NCBI RefSeq assembly: GCF_040654195.1
Contig: NZ_JBFAHM010000021.1
Location: forward strand, 27,054-91,053
Direction: 5' to 3'
Source of the DNA: Hamadaea sp013361475
GTDB lineage: Bacteria; Actinomycetota; Actinomycetes; Mycobacteriales; Micromonosporaceae
Length of the DNA stretch: 64,000 nucleotides
Every line of letters begins with the position of its first letter. Within the stretch, counting starts at the first letter, position 1. The position numbers and the translations under genes are program-made. The notes under the pieces were generated by a model, which was not told where the DNA came from, did no database searches, and saw only the letters and a program-made list of their open reading frames with translations. Below are positions 9,639-18,306 of this stretch, one piece after another.

Positions 9639-10679
9639 TCAGCAGTTCGGCGCCGAGGTTCCGACGGAGCAGACCACGCTCACGCCCGACGATGCGGTGC
9701 CGGACACGGCGGAGGAGTAGACCGTCTGGGTCTCGGTGGTGAACTTCGGGCCGAACATGTACGTCAGCCCGGAGTATCCGTACGAGTTCACCGAGGTGAG
9801 CAGGGTGCCCGTGGTGTAGACGGCCGGATCGGTGGTGCCGTAGATCCAGGGGCCGCCGGAGGCTCCGCCGTTCATGTTGCAGGCGACGCCCCAGGTCGGC
9901 GCGCCGTACGGGTCGTCGACGGTCGGGCCGGCGCAGTAGATGAGGTCCTTGCCCTTGTACTTGCCCTCGGCGGGGTAGCCGAACGCCCACTTCGTCGCGC
10001 TGTTCGCGACAGCCGCGGTGTTCAAGCCGTAGCCACCGGTGGCGGCGTCGAGTTCGGCCGTGCCGGCGCCGGCGATCCGCAGGCCCACGCGGGCGAAACC
10101 GTAGTCGACCCGCACCGTCTCGTCCGTCCCGAAGCCGGCGGGGACGAAGTCGTCGTGGGCGGACAGCAGGTTGGCCCGCCAGCAGCCGTCGACTCGCGTG
10201 GCGCAGTCGTAGTTGGGCTCGGCGTCGAAGTTCGGCATGTACAGGAAGTTGTAGGACCAGCCGTCGGTGCCGTCGAAGACGCAGTGCCCGGCCGTGAGGA
10301 CGATCGAGTACCCGTTGCTGGTCGAAGAGTCGTTGACGACGCTGCCTGAGCAGATCCAATCGGAACCGCCCGAGGAGAACAGGATGCGACCCGAACGCTG
10401 CTGGATCGCGCCACCGCTGGGCCAGGACGCGCCCGTGACGGTGCTGCCGCCACCGGGCCTGGCGTTGGGGATCATCTTGCCGCTATCGGTGCGGACGTAA
10501 TCCCGCGCCTTCGCGTTGGCGATCCGCGCCGGCGTCCAGTACGCGAGGACCCGGGCGTCTTCGGCGCGTACGCCGGCAGCGCCGTGGTCGGTGCCCGCGG
10601 CACTGGCGGCCGTCGCGGGATTGATGGACAACAGGGACAGCGCGATCGCGCTGAGCAGGACTAGGGGGCGAGAACGCAT
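9639..10679 (-). CDS. Secreted trypsin-like serine protease
   Basis: The 346-residue protein has a Sec signal peptide (about residues 1-28, ending TAASA) and a pro-region, followed by a chymotrypsin-fold domain. The triad is visible: His132 in LTAGHCVFDG, Asp192 in VDYGFARVG and Ser274 in MNGGASGGPW. Several Cys pairs suggest disulfides. It resembles the S1/V8-like extracellular proteases of actinomycetes. A GAAGAGGA ribosome site precedes the ATG. A perfect 12-bp palindrome (CACCCATGGGTG) at 10733-10744 lies upstream and may be regulatory. Confidence 0.9.
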   Translation of the reverse strand: MRSRPLVLLSAIALSLLSINPATAASAAGTDHGAAGVRAEDARVLAYWTPARIANAKARDYVRTDSGKMIPNARPGGGSTVTGASWPSGGAIQQRSGRILFSSGGSDWICSGSVVNDSSTSNGYSIVLTAGHCVFDGTDGWSYNFLYMPNFDAEPNYDCATRVDGCWRANLLSAHDDFVPAGFGTDETVRVDYGFARVGLRIAGAGTAELDAATGGYGLNTAAVANSATKWAFGYPAEGKYKGKDLIYCAGPTVDDPYGAPTWGVACNMNGGASGGPWIYGTTDPAVYTTGTLLTSVNSYGYSGLTYMFGPKFTTETQTVYSSAVSGTASSGVSVVCSVGTSAPNC

Positions 10680-10732
10680 GCGACATCCTCTTCAGTTCGC
10701 AGGTTCGTGCTGGGGGTGCCGCCATCCAAACC

Positions 10733-10744
10733 CACCCATGGGTG
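10733..10744. promoter_or_regulatory. 12-bp perfect palindrome upstream of the protease
   Basis: CACCCATGGGTG is self-complementary and sits about 55 nt before the protease start codon. It could be an operator; nothing else supports this. Confidence 0.25.
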
Positions 10745-10883
10745 CCGCACAATGCGGACGATGATGTCCTGACCAGGTAGTGATCAGCTGTGCCGCTCCG
10801 GGCGGCCGCATCGTCCTCCGGCCGCGACAAGATCGCTCTAGTGTGGACGTCCGAGGACCCCTCACGTCATAGCGCAACCGACC

Positions 10884-11621
10884 TCACGCCGGAACCGTCG
10901 GCAGGCGGGCGGAGCGAAATGCGCGCCCATCAGCGGCGATGGCGGCGGATTCGTAGCCGTCGAGCATCGCCAACCAGTCCAGGGCGGCCTCGCCCATGGC
11001 GACGGCGGCAGTCGCGTACGCGTCGGCGACACCGAGATCGGGTCCGACCACGGTCACTGAGACGAGCGCCGTGGCGGCGCGGCCGGTGAAGGGGTCGATG
11101 ACGTGCGGGCCGCGTTCGTAGGTGCCGGAGGTGGCGATGGCTGCATCGCTCACTTCGAGGACCCACGCGCAGCGGTGCTGCTCCTCCGGGTGGCGGATAC
11201 CGACACGCCACGGTTGGCCGTCCGGCGCGTTGCCCCGTACGCACACATCCCCGCCCGCGTTGACGAAGTGGTCGGTGACACCGGCTGCGGCGAGCTGGTC
11301 AGAGGCCACCTGAGCCGCCCAGCCCTTGACGTAACCACACGGATCGAACGAGCCGGTGGCGTAGGCGTCGAAATATCCCGAGGTCTGCTGCCACAGGCGC
11401 GCGCACGCGTCTTGGACGGCGTCGAGATCAGGGTGGCGGGAAACCCGCTCACCACGGTTGATCCGGCTCACGTCGCTGTCACCTCGGAACGGGCTGAACC
11501 GGGAGTCGACGTCGCGCAGCCACGCGTACGCATCGTCGGCGTGCTCCCGGCGAGCCGTCGTCCCGCCGAGGGCGATGCTGATCGGCGTACCCATGATGTG
11601 CTGCACGAACCGCATGGTCAT
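10884..11621 (-). CDS. apbE: FAD:protein FMN transferase (ApbE)
   Basis: ApbE attaches FMN from FAD covalently to a threonine of FMN-binding domains outside the membrane. The 245-residue protein shows family motifs: an N-terminal MGTPISI, DVDSRFSPFRGDSDVSRIN, SFDPCGYVKGWAAQ and NAGGDVCVRG. TSGTYERGPHVIDPFTG follows, with the AD-AT magnesium/FAD region VADAYATAAVAMG near the end. Its start overlaps the stop of the FMN-binding gene by 4 nt (ATGA), and the likely substrate is that neighbour. No clear lipoprotein signal is visible, so how it reaches the exterior is unclear. Confidence 0.93.
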   Translation of the reverse strand: MTMRFVQHIMGTPISIALGGTTARREHADDAYAWLRDVDSRFSPFRGDSDVSRINRGERVSRHPDLDAVQDACARLWQQTSGYFDAYATGSFDPCGYVKGWAAQVASDQLAAAGVTDHFVNAGGDVCVRGNAPDGQPWRVGIRHPEEQHRCAWVLEVSDAAIATSGTYERGPHVIDPFTGRAATALVSVTVVGPDLGVADAYATAAVAMGEAALDWLAMLDGYESAAIAADGRAFRSARLPTVPA

Positions 11622-12166
11622 CCGGCGGCCTTGTCGAGCGCGGCCTGCAAGGACCGGCGGTAGCCGTCGCTGGTCAGCGTGGCGCCGGAGACGGTGGCGA
11701 TGTCGGCGTCCTGCGCCTGCAACGTCTCGGCGTTGAGTTTCGGGATCGCCTTGCCGTTGATGACTCCGGACTGGCCGCTTGTCGGGTAGGTCGCCGACGC
11801 CGCGGTGATCTTCCCGCCGGAGATGGTGACCTTCACGGTGATCGTGCCGTATTTGTAGGTTGCGGGTGCGCTGTAGACGCCGTCCTTGAAGCGACCACTG
11901 CTCGCGGGCGCGCTGGTCGTGGCGCCGGTCGGCTGGGTTCCCGGCTTCGTCGGCGTCGGCTTCACGCTCGCCGACGGGCGCGCGGAGCCACGCACCCCGA
12001 CGGTGCTGGAGGGCCGGGCCGACGGCGTCCCCGAGACCGTCGGGTCCGCCTCGGTGGGCACGCCGACCGCGACGCCGTGGTCCGGCAGGTCGCCGCCGGC
12101 CTTCGCCCCGACGAGCAGCGCGGTCCCGACGGCGGTGCCGCAGACGGCGAGGATTGCGCGACGCAT
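11618..12166 (-). CDS. FMN-binding domain protein (flavinylated electron carrier)
   Basis: The 182-residue protein has an N-terminal membrane/signal segment, a Ser/Thr/Pro-rich linker (about residues 35-92) and a single FMN-binding domain. Its flavinylation motif is DADIATVSGATLTSDGY, with Thr163 the expected FMN attachment site. The linker suggests the domain is held away from the membrane surface. It lies between the flavocytochrome gene (14 nt upstream) and apbE (overlapping), the order expected for transmembrane electron transfer: NAD(P)H to haem to flavin to an outside acceptor. Confidence 0.9.
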   Translation of the reverse strand: MRRAILAVCGTAVGTALLVGAKAGGDLPDHGVAVGVPTEADPTVSGTPSARPSSTVGVRGSARPSASVKPTPTKPGTQPTGATTSAPASSGRFKDGVYSAPATYKYGTITVKVTISGGKITAASATYPTSGQSGVINGKAIPKLNAETLQAQDADIATVSGATLTSDGYRRSLQAALDKAAG

Positions 12167-12179
12167 GACCTAGGGCCTC

Positions 12180-13592
12180 TCAGAACTCGAACGGGTCCAG
12201 GTGCAGCTGGCGGCGAGGCACCCGCAACCGGCGCAGAACGCGGACGCACTCGTCGATCAGGCCCTTGGGACCGCACAGGTAGACGTCGCGCCGAGTCACG
12301 TCCGGCGCCAGCTCGCGAAGTCCTTGCGGGGTCAACAGGCGCCGCGGGCCGACGTCCTCCCGGCCACCGAGCACGTAGTGGACCCGAGCGCCACGTTCCT
12401 GGGCAAGCCAGTCCAGTTCCCGCCGGAACATCAGTTCGTGCTCACCACCGGCGCGGTAGATGAGGATGGCGCCCGGTGGCACATCCTCCAGCAGCGCTCG
12501 GATCGGCGCGATGCCGCTGCCACCGGCGATCAGCAGGGCTCGACGCCGCACGCCCCGATCCGCGGTGAACACACCGGACGGGCCTTCGGCGAAGACGCGT
12601 ACGCCGGGGCGCAGAGCCCGCAGCCGCTGGGTGTGATCGCCGACCACCTTCACCGTGAGCCGCAGCCAGGCGCCGTTGGGCGCGGCCGACAGGGAGAACG
12701 GATGCGCCTGCCACCAGCAGCCATTCGTCAGGAATCGCCAGCGGAAGTACTGCCCGGCTCGCCCGTGCATGCCGTCGAGGCCACGCCCCTGCAGGTAGAT
12801 CGAGATCACGTCCCGGCCCTCCGCGAGCACGTCGGCGACGCGCAGCCGATGCCGGGCATTGAAGATCAGCGGGCCGATGACGCGACCCCACGCGACGTTG
12901 GCCGCGACGAAGATGTTCAGCGTGATCCAGTACCAGCGCCCGATCCCGGAGAGCAGCTGTTCGCCGGAGAACTGATGGGCGAAGCCCAACAGAACCACGA
13001 GGTAGCCGCTGAGGTGGAGGAAGTACCACGCCTCGTAGGACAGGCGGCGGCGTACGCCCCGGATCGCCAGCAGCGCCACGGCGAACAGCAGCATCGCGGC
13101 CGCGAACGCGGTCAACAGGTCGTCGAACGTCGTGATCATCGTGTACGCGTACGGCAGCAGCGGCTCGCCGCTGCCCCAGGCGTACCCGGTGATCGTGAAC
13201 GCCAGATGGGCAAGCACGGCGACGAAAAGGTAGCCGCCGATCTCCCGATGCCACACCAGCAGTGCGTGAGCGCCGATCATCCGCTCAAGCCAGCCTGCCC
13301 GGCTCATCAGGAGAATCTGCAGCAGGAGCGCGTACCCGGCCGTCAGCCCGGTCAGCCGCCCGGCCGCCAGCAGCAGATCGGCGGTGGTCGCCAACGAATG
13401 CCCCGGCGTCTGCGACCACCACATCGCGGGGCCGCCGAGGAAAGCGGCGAAGACCACCAACGGGAACAGCCGACGGCCGGCCTTTCCCGCGCGCGGCGGA
13501 TCGTCGAGCGCGGGCAGCCAGACCTCGGACGCGTCCGGCGGTTCGCCGGTGAAGCGCCGCGGCGCGGTCGCGGACTGCCCATGTCGTGCCAT
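12180..13592 (-). CDS. Ferric reductase-like transmembrane flavocytochrome with FNR domain
   Basis: The N-terminal half has about six membrane helices with conserved His residues (GAHALLVWHREIGGYLF, AVLAHLAF, FLHLSGYLV, FAHQF) for two haems. The C-terminal half is a ferredoxin-reductase domain with the FAD motif HPFSLSAAP, the NAD(P) motif LIAGGSGIAPIRALL and the terminal VYLCGP. It moves electrons from cytosolic NAD(P)H across the membrane. The start is the ATG at 13592; a TTG at 13622 adds ten residues and cannot be excluded. It heads the operon with the FMN-binding protein and ApbE. Confidence 0.88.
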   Translation of the reverse strand: MARHGQSATAPRRFTGEPPDASEVWLPALDDPPRAGKAGRRLFPLVVFAAFLGGPAMWWSQTPGHSLATTADLLLAAGRLTGLTAGYALLLQILLMSRAGWLERMIGAHALLVWHREIGGYLFVAVLAHLAFTITGYAWGSGEPLLPYAYTMITTFDDLLTAFAAAMLLFAVALLAIRGVRRRLSYEAWYFLHLSGYLVVLLGFAHQFSGEQLLSGIGRWYWITLNIFVAANVAWGRVIGPLIFNARHRLRVADVLAEGRDVISIYLQGRGLDGMHGRAGQYFRWRFLTNGCWWQAHPFSLSAAPNGAWLRLTVKVVGDHTQRLRALRPGVRVFAEGPSGVFTADRGVRRRALLIAGGSGIAPIRALLEDVPPGAILIYRAGGEHELMFRRELDWLAQERGARVHYVLGGREDVGPRRLLTPQGLRELAPDVTRRDVYLCGPKGLIDECVRVLRRLRVPRRQLHLDPFEF

Positions 13593-13703
13593 CGCCGTCG
13601 TTCGTACCGTCTGCGCGGACAACCCGCAACCGGAGTAGGCCGCCCGGACCAGGGGTTTGTCACGAACCGCGTCACGGACCCCGGCCCACTGACGCGGCCG
13701 GGC

Positions 13704-14419
13704 TCAGACCGTCGGCGTCGTCGACTCACTCGCCGCGTCGAGGAGGATCTGCGCCAGTTCGCGAGGCTGGGAGAACATCGGCCAGTGCCCGGTCGGCATC
13801 TCGACGAGCCGCCAACGGTCGCTGGTCAGCAGTTCGGCCACGGTGTCACCGGGTTCGTCGCCGGCGAGCAGGCAGAGGACATAGGTCGCCGGAAGCTCTC
13901 CGAGCGGCCCCGTCAGCACGGCCGGCTCCACGAGCGTGGCACCTGGGTGAGGCGTCGAGTGAGCCAGGATTCGGGCGACTTGCTGGGCGCTGAGCCCTTG
14001 GCCGTCGAAGTAGTCCGCCGGAACGAGCGGCCACCAACCGCCGTTCTCAGCGATCACGGCCTGCAGTTCGGCCCCGCCGTCCGGCCAACCGGCGAAGAAC
14101 GTCCCACCGTCGACGGGAACGCTGGAGTCGACGAAGACGACGCGGGCCAGCCGAGCACCGATCCGCTGCGCGGCCTGGCCGACCGGAATACCCGAGTAGC
14201 TGTGCCCACTAAGACGACGTCGCGCAGGTCCCAGCGCTCGACTTCATCCACTATGTCCTGAACGTGGGTCTGCTGGCCGGCCGGCCGCGCCCGCTTCTCG
14301 GCCAGACCGGACAACGTCACCGGGTAGACGCCGTGCCCGGCGGCCCGCAGGTGCGGCACCACGTCGTCCCAGGCCCAGGCACCGAGCCGCGCACCCGCCA
14401 CCAACACGAAATTTGCCAC
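13704..14419 (-). pseudogene. Alpha/beta hydrolase broken by a one-base frameshift at the nucleophile elbow
   Basis: Two adjacent frames together encode one alpha/beta-fold hydrolase of about 238 residues. The first frame begins ANFVLVAGARLGAWAWDDVV and runs to DLRDVVLVG. The next frame continues with HSYSGIPVGQAAQRIG and ends with the His-containing TGHWPMFSQP. The join is at about 14203-14207 on the minus strand, where GTGGGCACAGC appears to lack one base relative to a codon pair Gly-His. The break is immediately before the catalytic Ser of G-H-S-Y-S-G, so an unrepaired product would be inactive. Either a real mutation or a sequencing error in a short G run is possible. The start could be GTG 14419 or GTG 14446. 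Confidence 0.8.
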
Positions 14420-14491
14420 GACCCGAACGGTAGCCGAGGCGCTCACCGCCTGCTGAGCCGGACCTGCGGGCGACGGCCGATGGGCGGCGCG

Positions 14492-16255
14492 TCAGAAACT
14501 GCTGAGCAGCTTCACGAACGCGTCGTCGATCAGCTGCGGGTCCCGAGCGTCGAACGCCTTGCCGGAGGTGGCCTTGGCGATCGCTTCCAACGTCGCCAGG
14601 TCGGAACCCTCGTCGAAGGCGATGCAGAAGATCTTCACGGGCCGGTCGGGGTCGAGCGCCACGTCCTTGAGCAGCCGTGCCAGGTTGGCGTCCTTGGCGT
14701 ACTCGTTCTCTCCGTCGGTCAGCACGACGACGGCGTTGATCCGGGTCCGATCGTAGTGGTCCAGCATGTATCGATGGGCGGCGCGGATCGTCGTGTAGAG
14801 CGCCGTCGCGCCACCGGCACGCAAGCCGCCGAGCCGGTCGGCGAAGCGGGCCAGGTCCAACCGGGACAGGGGAACCTGTTGCTGGTAAGGGGCCGCGCCG
14901 GAGCCCTGCTTCTCCGACGAGAAGGACCACAGCCCCACCTGGTCGGCGGAGTTCAGCAGGCCCAGTCCCTTCTTCGCGGCGGCCGTCGCGACCTCCAGCC
15001 GGGTCTTGGCGCCGACCTTGTTCGTCATCGACCCGGAGACGTCGAGAGTCATCAAGATGTTCGCCTTCTTGCGGAGCGTCGCCCAGCTGTCCAGGATGCC
15101 CTGCACCACGGTCGGCGACGGCGGCTTGAAATACGGCCGCTGATCGCTCTCGTGCCCGCCCACCACCGCTGTCAGCTCCGGCGCGGCCACCTGCTGGTGA
15201 TCGCGGAAGCCCAAGCCGGCGAACGCCCGCTGCTGCGGCTTGTCCTGGAGGAACGCGAGGAAGTCCGCCGCCCCCTTCCGCTGCGCCTCCGAGGCGTCCG
15301 GGAGCACCACGTAGGGATGGTCGAGGTTGAACGTGCCCTCCTTCGGAAACAGCGCCACGAGCGGCTCGTGCGGCTTGTCGCCGATATGCGGGCTGAGCTG
15401 TCCCCGGTTGTAGAGGTAGACCAACTCCTCCTGGGTCACGACCGCGCTCAGGTCCGGCTCACCGGCCTCAACTGTGGACAGATCGGCGGCGGCCAGTGAC
15501 TTCAACAGGTCGACGACGTCGTCGCTGTAGTGCGAGACGTTCGCCTCGATCCGGCGGACGAACTGGGTCACCTGCGGGGCGCGTACGTCGGCGTCGGTCA
15601 GGTCGCTGGAGGTGCCGGTCGCCGCGTAGTAGGTCGCGATGGTGGCGGCCAGGCCGGAAGTGGACAGCCGGGGATTGTCCTTGCCGAAGGTGAACCGCTT
15701 CCACTCCGGCTTGCCGAAGGCGCCCCACCCCTCCTCACCGGACATGCCGAGGATGTCACCCCAGCCCAGTGCGCCCCGCTGCTGCAGGACCCGGGCCTTC
15801 GTCGCGGGCATCGCGATGACCAGCGGGCTGTTGGCGATCGACGGGTACTCCCCCGGCGTCTGCTCCGGCCGCTTGGCCGCCCGGTCCCGCAGTTGCAGTT
15901 GATCGGTCCACAGACTCGATGTCGGCAGCCAGACCTGCGGACGGGGAATCGAGCTGCCGGCCACGGCCGCCCAGTCCCCGGCGAGCGCCTCCATCGCCTG
16001 GCCCGACGTCAGCCCGGCCACGGTGACCTCCGCACACTGGCCGCCGAACCGCCGGTTGCTGTGGTTGTACCGGTCGGCCAGCTCCGCCACCAGCACGTTC
16101 TTCTCGGTGGAGGAGACCACGTCCACCGCGACACAGTCTGTGCGATCAGTGTCGAGCCGCACATACAGGTAGGAGCCCGCGATCACGGCGAGCCCGACCA
16201 TCACGGCGACGGCTACTGGAAGCCATCTGCGGGCGGACGTCCGACCCGATGCCAT
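14492..16255 (-). CDS. Membrane-anchored extracellular solute-binding/VWA domain protein
   Basis: The 587-residue protein has one N-terminal membrane helix (about 13-32). A periplasmic-binding-protein-like region with extracellular features follows (about 40-380), and then a von Willebrand A domain with an intact metal site: DVSGSM at 405-410, a later Thr (GGATALY) and the Asp of LTDGEN. Similar fusions are common in actinobacteria next to Ser/Thr kinases, but their ligand is unknown. GAGGAGG precedes the ATG. It lies 39 nt after the kinase gene on the same strand, so the two probably form an operon. Confidence 0.85.
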   Translation of the reverse strand: MASGRTSARRWLPVAVAVMVGLAVIAGSYLYVRLDTDRTDCVAVDVVSSTEKNVLVAELADRYNHSNRRFGGQCAEVTVAGLTSGQAMEALAGDWAAVAGSSIPRPQVWLPTSSLWTDQLQLRDRAAKRPEQTPGEYPSIANSPLVIAMPATKARVLQQRGALGWGDILGMSGEEGWGAFGKPEWKRFTFGKDNPRLSTSGLAATIATYYAATGTSSDLTDADVRAPQVTQFVRRIEANVSHYSDDVVDLLKSLAAADLSTVEAGEPDLSAVVTQEELVYLYNRGQLSPHIGDKPHEPLVALFPKEGTFNLDHPYVVLPDASEAQRKGAADFLAFLQDKPQQRAFAGLGFRDHQQVAAPELTAVVGGHESDQRPYFKPPSPTVVQGILDSWATLRKKANILMTLDVSGSMTNKVGAKTRLEVATAAAKKGLGLLNSADQVGLWSFSSEKQGSGAAPYQQQVPLSRLDLARFADRLGGLRAGGATALYTTIRAAHRYMLDHYDRTRINAVVVLTDGENEYAKDANLARLLKDVALDPDRPVKIFCIAFDEGSDLATLEAIAKATSGKAFDARDPQLIDDAFVKLLSSF

Positions 16256-16294
16256 GCCTGCCTCCTCTTCGGGGGTGTGCGGATTGCGCTTACG

Positions 16295-17518
16295 TCACTC
16301 GCGTTCGGTGCCACGGTCCAGCACGACCGCGAGGGCCAGCCGTACGAGGTAGACGGCGCCGAAGGCGATCGCGCCCGTCTTCACTGACCGAGCGGGATCC
16401 GTGGAGGCCAGGTACACCGCGGCGAAACCCAGCGCACCGAGCACGATCGCGACCGCGATGCCGATCGGGTCGCCCACCTGCCGGCCGAACCGACGGAACG
16501 AGCCGGACGGCGCGACGGCCACCCGAGTCGGCGAAGCCACCGGCACCGCGGCCGTCGTCGGCGTCTGCGTACCGGTCACCGCAACGGGCGGCGACGCCGG
16601 AGCGGCCGGCACCACGGTGGTCGCCGCGGCGCTGCCCTGTTGCAGGGCGGTCCCCAACGGCACGTCCGTCAACGTCGGGGCGGCGGACCCGGCGCGGCCG
16701 AGTAGCCGTAGTAGCAGCTGCTCAGAGGTCGGCCGGGCGTACTGGTCCTTGGCCAGCGCCTGCTCCACCAGGTCCAGCAGCGGGCCGGACAAGTTCGCCA
16801 GCTCCGGCGGCTCGTGCAGGACCCGGGCCATCACCGTGGCCGGTGAGTCGTGGCCGAACGGCCCCCGTCCCGAGGCGGCGAACGCGATCGTCGCCGCCCA
16901 GCCGAAAACGTCGCAGCGCGGGTCGACATCGGCGTTGTGGAACCGTTCCGGCGCCATGTAGGGCACCGTTCCCATGACGTTGCCGCTCAAGGTGTGCGTA
17001 CCGAGGGCTCGGGCGATGCCGAAGTCGATGACACGTGGACCGTCCGCGCCGAGGATCACGTTGTCCGGCTTCAGATCGCAATGGACGATGCCCGCCTGAT
17101 GGATCGCCGCGAGGGCGGTCGCCGTGCCGACGGCCAGCCGGTACAGGGCGTTGCCGGTGATGGGCCCATGGTCGCGTACCTGGCGGTGCAGCGTCGGGCC
17201 GGCGATGAACTCACTGGCCACGTAAGGCTGGTCGGCGTCGAGATCGGCATGCAGCACCTGGGCGGTGCAGAAAGCGGCCACTCGCCGCGCGGCGGCGATC
17301 TCCTTGGCGAACCGGTTCTTCGCCGACGGGTCCTGATCCAGGTCGAGACTGAGCATCTTGACCGCCACCTGGCGGTCGCCGCCCTCCAGACCCAGGTAGA
17401 CGACGCCCTGCCCGCCCTGCCCCAGGCGGCCGAGCAGCCGGTAGGGCCCGGCCGCCCGTGGGTCGTTCGCGGCCAGCGGCGTCAGGTTCGGCGTCGGGAC
17501 GGCCGTGGACTCGGCCAT
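16295..17518 (-). CDS. Serine/threonine protein kinase, membrane-associated
   Basis: This is a Hanks-type kinase of 407 residues. It shows a Gly-rich loop (LGRLGQGGQGVVYLG), the catalytic Lys in VAVKML, a HCDLKPDN loop (Cys in place of the common Arg of HRD), DFGIARALG and an activation segment ending in YMAPER. An Ala/Pro/Thr-rich linker follows, and two C-terminal hydrophobic segments place the kinase on the inner face of the membrane. The loss of the HRD arginine suggests it may not need activation-loop phosphorylation. The start is the ATG at 17518 behind GGGGAG; the in-frame extension upstream has no ribosome site. Its likely partner is the VWA protein downstream. Confidence 0.9.
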   Translation of the reverse strand: MAESTAVPTPNLTPLAANDPRAAGPYRLLGRLGQGGQGVVYLGLEGGDRQVAVKMLSLDLDQDPSAKNRFAKEIAAARRVAAFCTAQVLHADLDADQPYVASEFIAGPTLHRQVRDHGPITGNALYRLAVGTATALAAIHQAGIVHCDLKPDNVILGADGPRVIDFGIARALGTHTLSGNVMGTVPYMAPERFHNADVDPRCDVFGWAATIAFAASGRGPFGHDSPATVMARVLHEPPELANLSGPLLDLVEQALAKDQYARPTSEQLLLRLLGRAGSAAPTLTDVPLGTALQQGSAAATTVVPAAPASPPVAVTGTQTPTTAAVPVASPTRVAVAPSGSFRRFGRQVGDPIGIAVAIVLGALGFAAVYLASTDPARSVKTGAIAFGAVYLVRLALAVVLDRGTERE

Positions 17519-17599
17519 CAGCTCCCCTGAATCTCGATGATCCGCATGCGTCGCAAGGATAGCGGCGTCTGTCCATCGTGCCGCCCGCACGGCTCGCGG

Positions 17600-18211
17600 C
17601 TACCGGACGGCGGGCGGCATCATCGGCGGCTGCGGCGAAGCCGGGCGGAAGTATCGGTTCGCGCTGGGCGCCGCCAGCGTAGCGATCAAGGCGAGGAGGC
17701 AGCCGGCCCAGAGCACGGTGGCGGGGATCTGGATGAGCGAGAGCCAGCCGGGCTCCGACTCGGCGATGGCGTCGCCGAGCTCGGCGCTGCTGATCGTGCC
17801 ACCGTTCGACAACTCCGCGTCGGTCGGTGCGCCGGCGAGGACCGTCGAGCAGCCGAAGTAGCACAGGTCCAGCGCCGCGGTCACCCAGAGCAGGACTCGG
17901 CTCACCTGTTTGCCGACGGCGGCCAGCATGCCGTTGATGAGATAGCTGACCGTGAGGGCGAGGAGCACGAACGAGGCGAAGACCACCCCGATGACGTAGC
18001 CCGACGTGAGCGCTTCGGCGTCGCTGTCGAGACCAACCGAGGAACCGTGACCCCGGCTGGAGATCAGCTCGTCGATGGCGTCGAGCTGACCGCCCAGCCT
18101 GATCCAGCCGAGGAGGACCGATAGAAGGTTGATGGCGGCCACGATCAGGGCCAGGACGACGGCGGTGGTAACCGTGGCCGGACGAGCCGGGCGAGGGTCG
18201 GTCGAAGTCAC
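17600..18211 (-). CDS. Hypothetical four-helix membrane protein
   Basis: The frame gives about 203 residues with hydrophobic segments near the N-terminus (TTAVVLALIVAAINLLSVLL), two in the centre and one before the C-terminus, and a Pro-rich tail. No known domain is recognised. The start is the GTG at 18211, with a TAGCGT -10 box (18219-18224) 7 nt upstream, so the mRNA is probably leaderless. It is divergent from the XRE regulator and may be its target or partner. Confidence 0.7.
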   Translation of the reverse strand: MTSTDPRPARPATVTTAVVLALIVAAINLLSVLLGWIRLGGQLDAIDELISSRGHGSSVGLDSDAEALTSGYVIGVVFASFVLLALTVSYLINGMLAAVGKQVSRVLLWVTAALDLCYFGCSTVLAGAPTDAELSNGGTISSAELGDAIAESEPGWLSLIQIPATVLWAGCLLALIATLAAPSANRYFRPASPQPPMMPPAVR

Positions 18212-18265
18212 GGTCAGCACGCTAGGAGCGCGGCTCCGTTCACCGGAAGCGTCTCGATCTTGTCT

Positions 18266-18284
18266 CGGACAACTACCGGACAAC
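18266..18284. promoter_or_regulatory. Two CGGACAAC repeats at 11-bp spacing upstream of the XRE gene
   Basis: CGGACAAC occurs at 18266 and again at 18277, exactly one helix turn apart, between the divergent membrane-protein and XRE genes and close to the expected -35 of the latter. This spacing suits cooperative binding of a dimer on one DNA face. Autoregulation by the XRE protein is the simplest reading but is not proven. Confidence 0.4.
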
Positions 18285-18306
18285 GTCCTGAGGGACACTA
18301 TGGACT

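Noticed and set aside
12201..14261. 686-codon plus-strand frame
   Set aside because: It lies antisense to the flavocytochrome and the broken hydrolase and has shadow-like composition.
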